From assembly GCA_902472315.1 (NCBI GenBank), contig CABRNM010000032.1, forward strand, positions 1 to 15,343: a DNA stretch of 15,343 nucleotides. Reading direction: 5' to 3'. Numbering within the stretch: position 1 is the stretch's first letter; each line of letters opens with the position of its first letter. Below the pieces are notes generated by a model. The model did not search any database. It saw only the letters and a list, made by a program, of their open reading frames with translations, and was not told the DNA's origin. This stretch comes from an uncultured Collinsella sp. (GTDB lineage: Bacteria > Actinomycetota > Coriobacteriia > Coriobacteriales > Coriobacteriaceae). A program made the translations under genes and the position numbers. Positions 12,260-15,343 of the stretch are shown piece after piece.

Positions 12260-15010
12260 ATGTCTGACAAGCGCCGCACCTTTGCCGTTATCGACGGCAA
12301 CTCGCTCATGCACCGCGCCTTCCACGCCGTGCCGCCGACCATGAACGCGCCGGACGGTCGTCCCACCAACGCGATCTTTGGCTTTTTGAATATGTTCCTC
12401 AAGATGATTGACGCCTTTAATCCCGACGGCGTTGTTGTGGCGTTTGACAAGGGCAAGCCGCGCGTGCGCATGGAGATGCTGCCGCAGTACAAGGCTCAGC
12501 GCCCGCCCATGGACCCCGATCTGCACGCGCAGTTTCCCATGATTAAGGAGCTGCTCGCCGCGCTCAACGTGCCGATTTTGCAGTCCGAGGGCTGGGAAGG
12601 CGATGACATCCTGGGTACCATGGCGCGCCTGGGTGAGGAGGCCGGCTGCGACATGCTGCTGGTGACCGGTGATCGCGATATGTATCAGCTCGTGACCGAG
12701 CACGTCAACGTGGTCTCGACCCGCAAGGGCCTGTCCGACGTGGCGATTATGACGCCCGAGAGCGTGGATGACCTGTATCACGGCATTACGCCGGCGCTCG
12801 TGCCCGATTTTTACGGTCTGAAGGGCGACACGTCCGATAACATCCCCGGCGTGCCGGGCATCGGCCCCAAAAAGGCGAGCGCGCTCATTGCGCAGTACGG
12901 TAGCCTGGACGAGGTCATCGCACACGCCGACGAGGTCAAGGGCAAGATGGGCGAAAACCTGCGTGCACACATCGACGATGCGCTGCTGAGCCGCAAGGTC
13001 GCAACCATTCGCACCGATGCGCCCGTCGAGCTCGATTTTGAGGCGACGTCATTCCCGGCGTTTTCTGCCGACGAAGTGTCCGCGGCGCTGGGCACGCTTG
13101 GTATCACCGCCATGCAGAACCGTTTCTTGGCGCTGATCGGCGGCGTGGGTGGCGCTGCTGCTGCCTCCAGTGTGTTTGAGATGCCTGCGATGGTTCGCGC
13201 AGCCGCGGGCGATGTTGACGCGCTTGGTGCCGTTGCGGCTGAGATTTCCCGCGCGATTGATGCCGGCGAGTGGGTCGCCGCCGTGGTGGACGACGACAAG
13301 GAAGAGGGCGCGCTCTTTGGACTGACGCGCACGCTGTGGTTGGCGACGTCCAAGGGCCTGTTCGCGCTCGAGGAGGGCGACGGCGGTGCGGCGGCTGAGG
13401 TTGAGGGCTTTAACTTCGCCCACGGCGTGATTGCCGGCGTACTCGCGCGCCTGTTTATGGAGGGCCGCGTGGCGAGCCCGGATATGAAGGCGCTGCTGCA
13501 CGAGCTTTCGCCTATCGATTCTTCCGAGCCCGAGCTCATGGACCCGCTGTCTGCCGATTCTACGCGCATCTTCGATACCGTGGTTGCCGCCTACCTGCTG
13601 GATTCCGACCGCTCCGAGTTCGATGAGGCGTATCTGGCCGATACTTATCTGCAGATGGCGCTGCCTGCGGCGCGCGGTGCAGAGGGTGCTGTCGAGGACG
13701 CTCCTGTGCCCGCCGCTCGCACGGCGGCCTTGACGCTGGCGCTGGTCGCACCGCTGCGCGACCGCATGACCCGCGAGAACGCCGTCAACGTGTTCGATGG
13801 CATCGAGATGCCACTCGTGCCGGTGCTTGCCAAGATGGAGCGCGCGGGCATGCTCGTGGATCCCGATCGGCTGCGCGGTCTGTCCGAGGGCCTGGCGACC
13901 CAGATCACCGAGGTCGAACGAAGCATTCGCGACCTTGCCGGTGACGAGACCTTTAATATTGGCAGTCCTATGCAGCTGTCGCACGTGCTCTTTGATGTGA
14001 TGGGGCTTCCGACCAAGGGTCTCAAGAAGACTAAGCGCGGCTATTATTCGACCAACGCCAAGGTGCTGAGCGACCTTGCCCGCGACCACGAAATCGTGCG
14101 TCTGATCTTGGATTGGCGTGAGAAGTCTAAGATCAAGTCCACCTATCTGGACACCCTGGGCCCGCTGCGCCGTGGTGACGGTCGCGTGCACACCACGTAC
14201 AACCAGACCATCACGGCAACGGGGCGTCTGTCCTCGAGCGACCCGAACCTGCAGAACATCCCGACGCGCTCGGAGCTGGGTCGTACCGTCAAGACGGCGT
14301 TTTCGGCAGGCGAGGGAAGCGTCTTTTTGGCGGTGGACTACTCGCAGATCGAGCTGCGTCTGCTGGCGCATCTCTCGGGTGACGAGCACTTGGTGCGCGC
14401 CTTTAACGAGGGCGAGGACTTCCACGCCGAGACGGCGGCGCGCGTATTTGGTGTGCCGGTGTCCGAGGTAACGCCCGACTTGCGCAGTCGCGCCAAGGCC
14501 GTGAACTTTGGCATCGTTTACGGTCAGCAGGCCTATGGCCTGTCGCAGTCGCTGCATATCTCGATGGCCGAGGCGCGCGACATGATCGACCGCTACTACG
14601 AGGCCTACCCAGGCGTGCGCACGTTCCTCGACAACGTGGTGGCACGTGCCAAGCAGACGGGCTACGCCGAGACCATGTACGGCCGCCGTCGTCATATTCC
14701 GGAGCTCAAGGCCAAAAACCCGCAACTCCGCGGCTTTGGCGAACGCACAGCCATGAACCATCCCATGCAGGGAACCGCCGCCGACATCATCAAGATCGCG
14801 ATGGCCCGCGTAAGCCGCCGTCTGGAAGAGGAGGGCTTTGCCGCCCACATGATCTTGCAGGTACACGACGAACTGGACTTTGAGTGCCCCGTCGACGAAG
14901 TCGAGCGCCTAACCACCATGGTCCGCGACGTCATGGAACACGTAGTAGACCTCCGCGTCCCCCTAATCGCCGAAGCCAGCACCGGCATAACCTGGGCCGA
15001 CGCCAAATAG
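12260..15010 (+). CDS. polA: DNA polymerase I, proofreading domain degenerate
   Basis: This 916-residue protein fills gaps and removes RNA primers. The 5' nuclease domain (about 1-290) shows AVIDGNSLMHRAF (D12), EGDDILGTMA, LLVTGDRDMYQL and the helix-hairpin-helix SDNIPGVPGIGPKKAS. The middle 3'-5' exonuclease domain (about 300-505) is decayed: the exo I D-x-E site reads VVDDDKEEG (344-346), exo II keeps IFDT (D439), and the exo III Asp region reads PAARTAALTLAL (484-495) without its Asp. The polymerase domain (about 510-916) is intact: motif A DYSQIELR (D693, E698), motif B RSRAKAVNFGIVYG (R742, K746, F750) and motif C VHDELD (H869, D870, E871). It should polymerise and cleave flaps but not proofread, as in Bacillus and Thermus. 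The ATG at 12260 has GAGG 8 nt upstream; an in-frame GTG at 12221 is unlikely. Confidence 0.98.
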   Translation: MSDKRRTFAVIDGNSLMHRAFHAVPPTMNAPDGRPTNAIFGFLNMFLKMIDAFNPDGVVVAFDKGKPRVRMEMLPQYKAQRPPMDPDLHAQFPMIKELLAALNVPILQSEGWEGDDILGTMARLGEEAGCDMLLVTGDRDMYQLVTEHVNVVSTRKGLSDVAIMTPESVDDLYHGITPALVPDFYGLKGDTSDNIPGVPGIGPKKASALIAQYGSLDEVIAHADEVKGKMGENLRAHIDDALLSRKVATIRTDAPVELDFEATSFPAFSADEVSAALGTLGITAMQNRFLALIGGVGGAAAASSVFEMPAMVRAAAGDVDALGAVAAEISRAIDAGEWVAAVVDDDKEEGALFGLTRTLWLATSKGLFALEEGDGGAAAEVEGFNFAHGVIAGVLARLFMEGRVASPDMKALLHELSPIDSSEPELMDPLSADSTRIFDTVVAAYLLDSDRSEFDEAYLADTYLQMALPAARGAEGAVEDAPVPAARTAALTLALVAPLRDRMTRENAVNVFDGIEMPLVPVLAKMERAGMLVDPDRLRGLSEGLATQITEVERSIRDLAGDETFNIGSPMQLSHVLFDVMGLPTKGLKKTKRGYYSTNAKVLSDLARDHEIVRLILDWREKSKIKSTYLDTLGPLRRGDGRVHTTYNQTITATGRLSSSDPNLQNIPTRSELGRTVKTAFSAGEGSVFLAVDYSQIELRLLAHLSGDEHLVRAFNEGEDFHAETAARVFGVPVSEVTPDLRSRAKAVNFGIVYGQQAYGLSQSLHISMAEARDMIDRYYEAYPGVRTFLDNVVARAKQTGYAETMYGRRRHIPELKAKNPQLRGFGERTAMNHPMQGTAADIIKIAMARVSRRLEEEGFAAHMILQVHDELDFECPVDEVERLTTMVRDVMEHVVDLRVPLIAEASTGITWADAK

Positions 15011-15067
15011 GAAAGCGCTCCGTAAGGTAAGCTCGCTCAAGACGCAAGCCCCCACATACTTAAGATT

Positions 15068-15098
15068 TGGGACAAACACTACTGATTAATTTGTCCCA
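15068..15098. repeat. Small inverted repeat TGGGACAAA...TTTGTCCCA
   Basis: Perfect 9-bp arms (15068-15076 and 15090-15098) enclose a 13-nt AT-rich spacer containing GATTAAT. It lies 58 nt after polA with no T-run, so an operator or a repeat fragment is more likely than a terminator. No target gene is visible within the window. Confidence 0.55.
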
Positions 15099-15110
15099 CA
15101 GTAACCAAAA

Positions 15111-15147
15111 CAGAGGGGAGCCCCTTCCAACAAGGAGCTCCCCTCTG
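15111..15147 (-). terminator. Strong hairpin, probable terminator of a minus-strand gene beyond the window
   Basis: An 11-bp perfect stem (15111-15121 with 15137-15147), extendable by an inner CCTT/AAGG pair, is followed on the minus strand by TTTT (15107-15110). On the plus strand the tail CTCAAATCATTT is poor. It best fits a leftward transcript entering from the right edge, and may also help stop polA transcription. Confidence 0.7.
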
Positions 15148-15214
15148 CTCAAATCATTTCAGCTAAGTACCTAGACACTCAAGACGCCATCTTGGCGGCG
15201 AGTAAGTAAACCTA

Positions 15215-15343
15215 GGGCCTGACCGGGCGGCACGGGTTAACTTTTCGTAGATTCCGCACGCAAAGAAAGCCACTTAATGTGGCTTTCGTCTTGCGCAGGA
15301 CCTGACCGAGCGAAAAGTTAACCCGTGCCGCCCGGTCAGGCCC
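15215..15343. repeat. Large palindrome with 33-bp perfect arms at the right window edge
   Basis: The 33 nt at 15215-15247 recur exactly, inverted, at 15311-15343. The 63-nt centre holds its own hairpin (GAAAGCCAC 15265-15273 with GTGGCTTTC 15279-15287). Just before the right arm, 15298-15310 resembles the outer end of the left arm in direct orientation (11 of 13). The right arm ends at the last base of the window, so the element could be longer. The stretch 15011-15343 has no gene that I can support. A MITE-like element or a structured RNA is possible. Confidence 0.88.

Noticed and set aside
13049..14866. About 600-codon minus-strand frame opposite polA
   Set aside because: It is antisense to conserved polymerase motifs A, B and C, with no start signal or known domain.
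15185..15200. Short CGCCA-TCT-TGGCG hairpin after polA
   Set aside because: It is only 5 bp with no T-run and is too small to call.

Overview
The window looks like a chromosomal housekeeping segment of a GC-rich, anaerobic Actinomycetota bacterium, most likely a gut Coriobacteriia such as Collinsella. This rests on base composition, Actinobacteria-like promoters, a short ThiC under a TPP riboswitch, a Pit/DUF47 pair, an M18 aminopeptidase, and a PolA with a decayed proofreading domain. The genus call is inference; no rRNA or other marker is present. I see no transposase, phage gene, CRISPR array or tRNA.

Layout, left to right. 1-330 is the 3' end of an unrecognised gene (+). 509-1039 is a nitroreductase (-) with its own terminator. 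1317-3056 is a two-gene phosphate operon (-): pit, then a PhoU-like DUF47 accessory gene. 3307-3645 is a small conserved-hypothetical gene (+) whose promoter predicts an almost leaderless mRNA. 3729-4424 is a Bax-inhibitor-1 family membrane protein (+), preceded by a leader that can fold in two exclusive ways. 4564-5697 is a PARG-like macrodomain protein (TIGR02452 type, +) with altered catalytic motifs and an acidic insert, followed across a terminator by an SGNH/GDSL hydrolase (5782-6441, +). 6607-8954 is a thiamin block (-): thiC behind a TPP riboswitch, then thiD with a probable promoter of its own. 9126-9647 is a single-pass membrane protein (+) divergent from thiC. 9782-10591 is yaaA (-) and 10696-12093 an M18 aminopeptidase (-). 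12260-15010 is polA (+), divergent from the aminopeptidase. 15011-15343 has no gene, only three inverted repeats.

How the genes work together. Pit imports phosphate and its DUF47 partner probably modulates it. ThiC makes HMP-P and ThiD phosphorylates it to HMP-PP for thiamin synthesis, with feedback through the riboswitch. YaaA and the nitroreductase fit redox and iron stress; PolA and perhaps the PARG-like protein belong to DNA metabolism or ADP-ribose biology.

The most unusual content is non-coding. Long, nearly perfect palindromes occupy several intergenic gaps: 1204-1311, 6495-6553, 9678-9738, 10616-10682 and 15215-15343. Two of them share a sequence and bracket yaaA. A 9-bp inverted repeat also frames the putative -10 box of the aminopeptidase promoter. 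The best protein-level oddity is the macrodomain protein, in which the second glutamate of the PARG catalytic signature is alanine.
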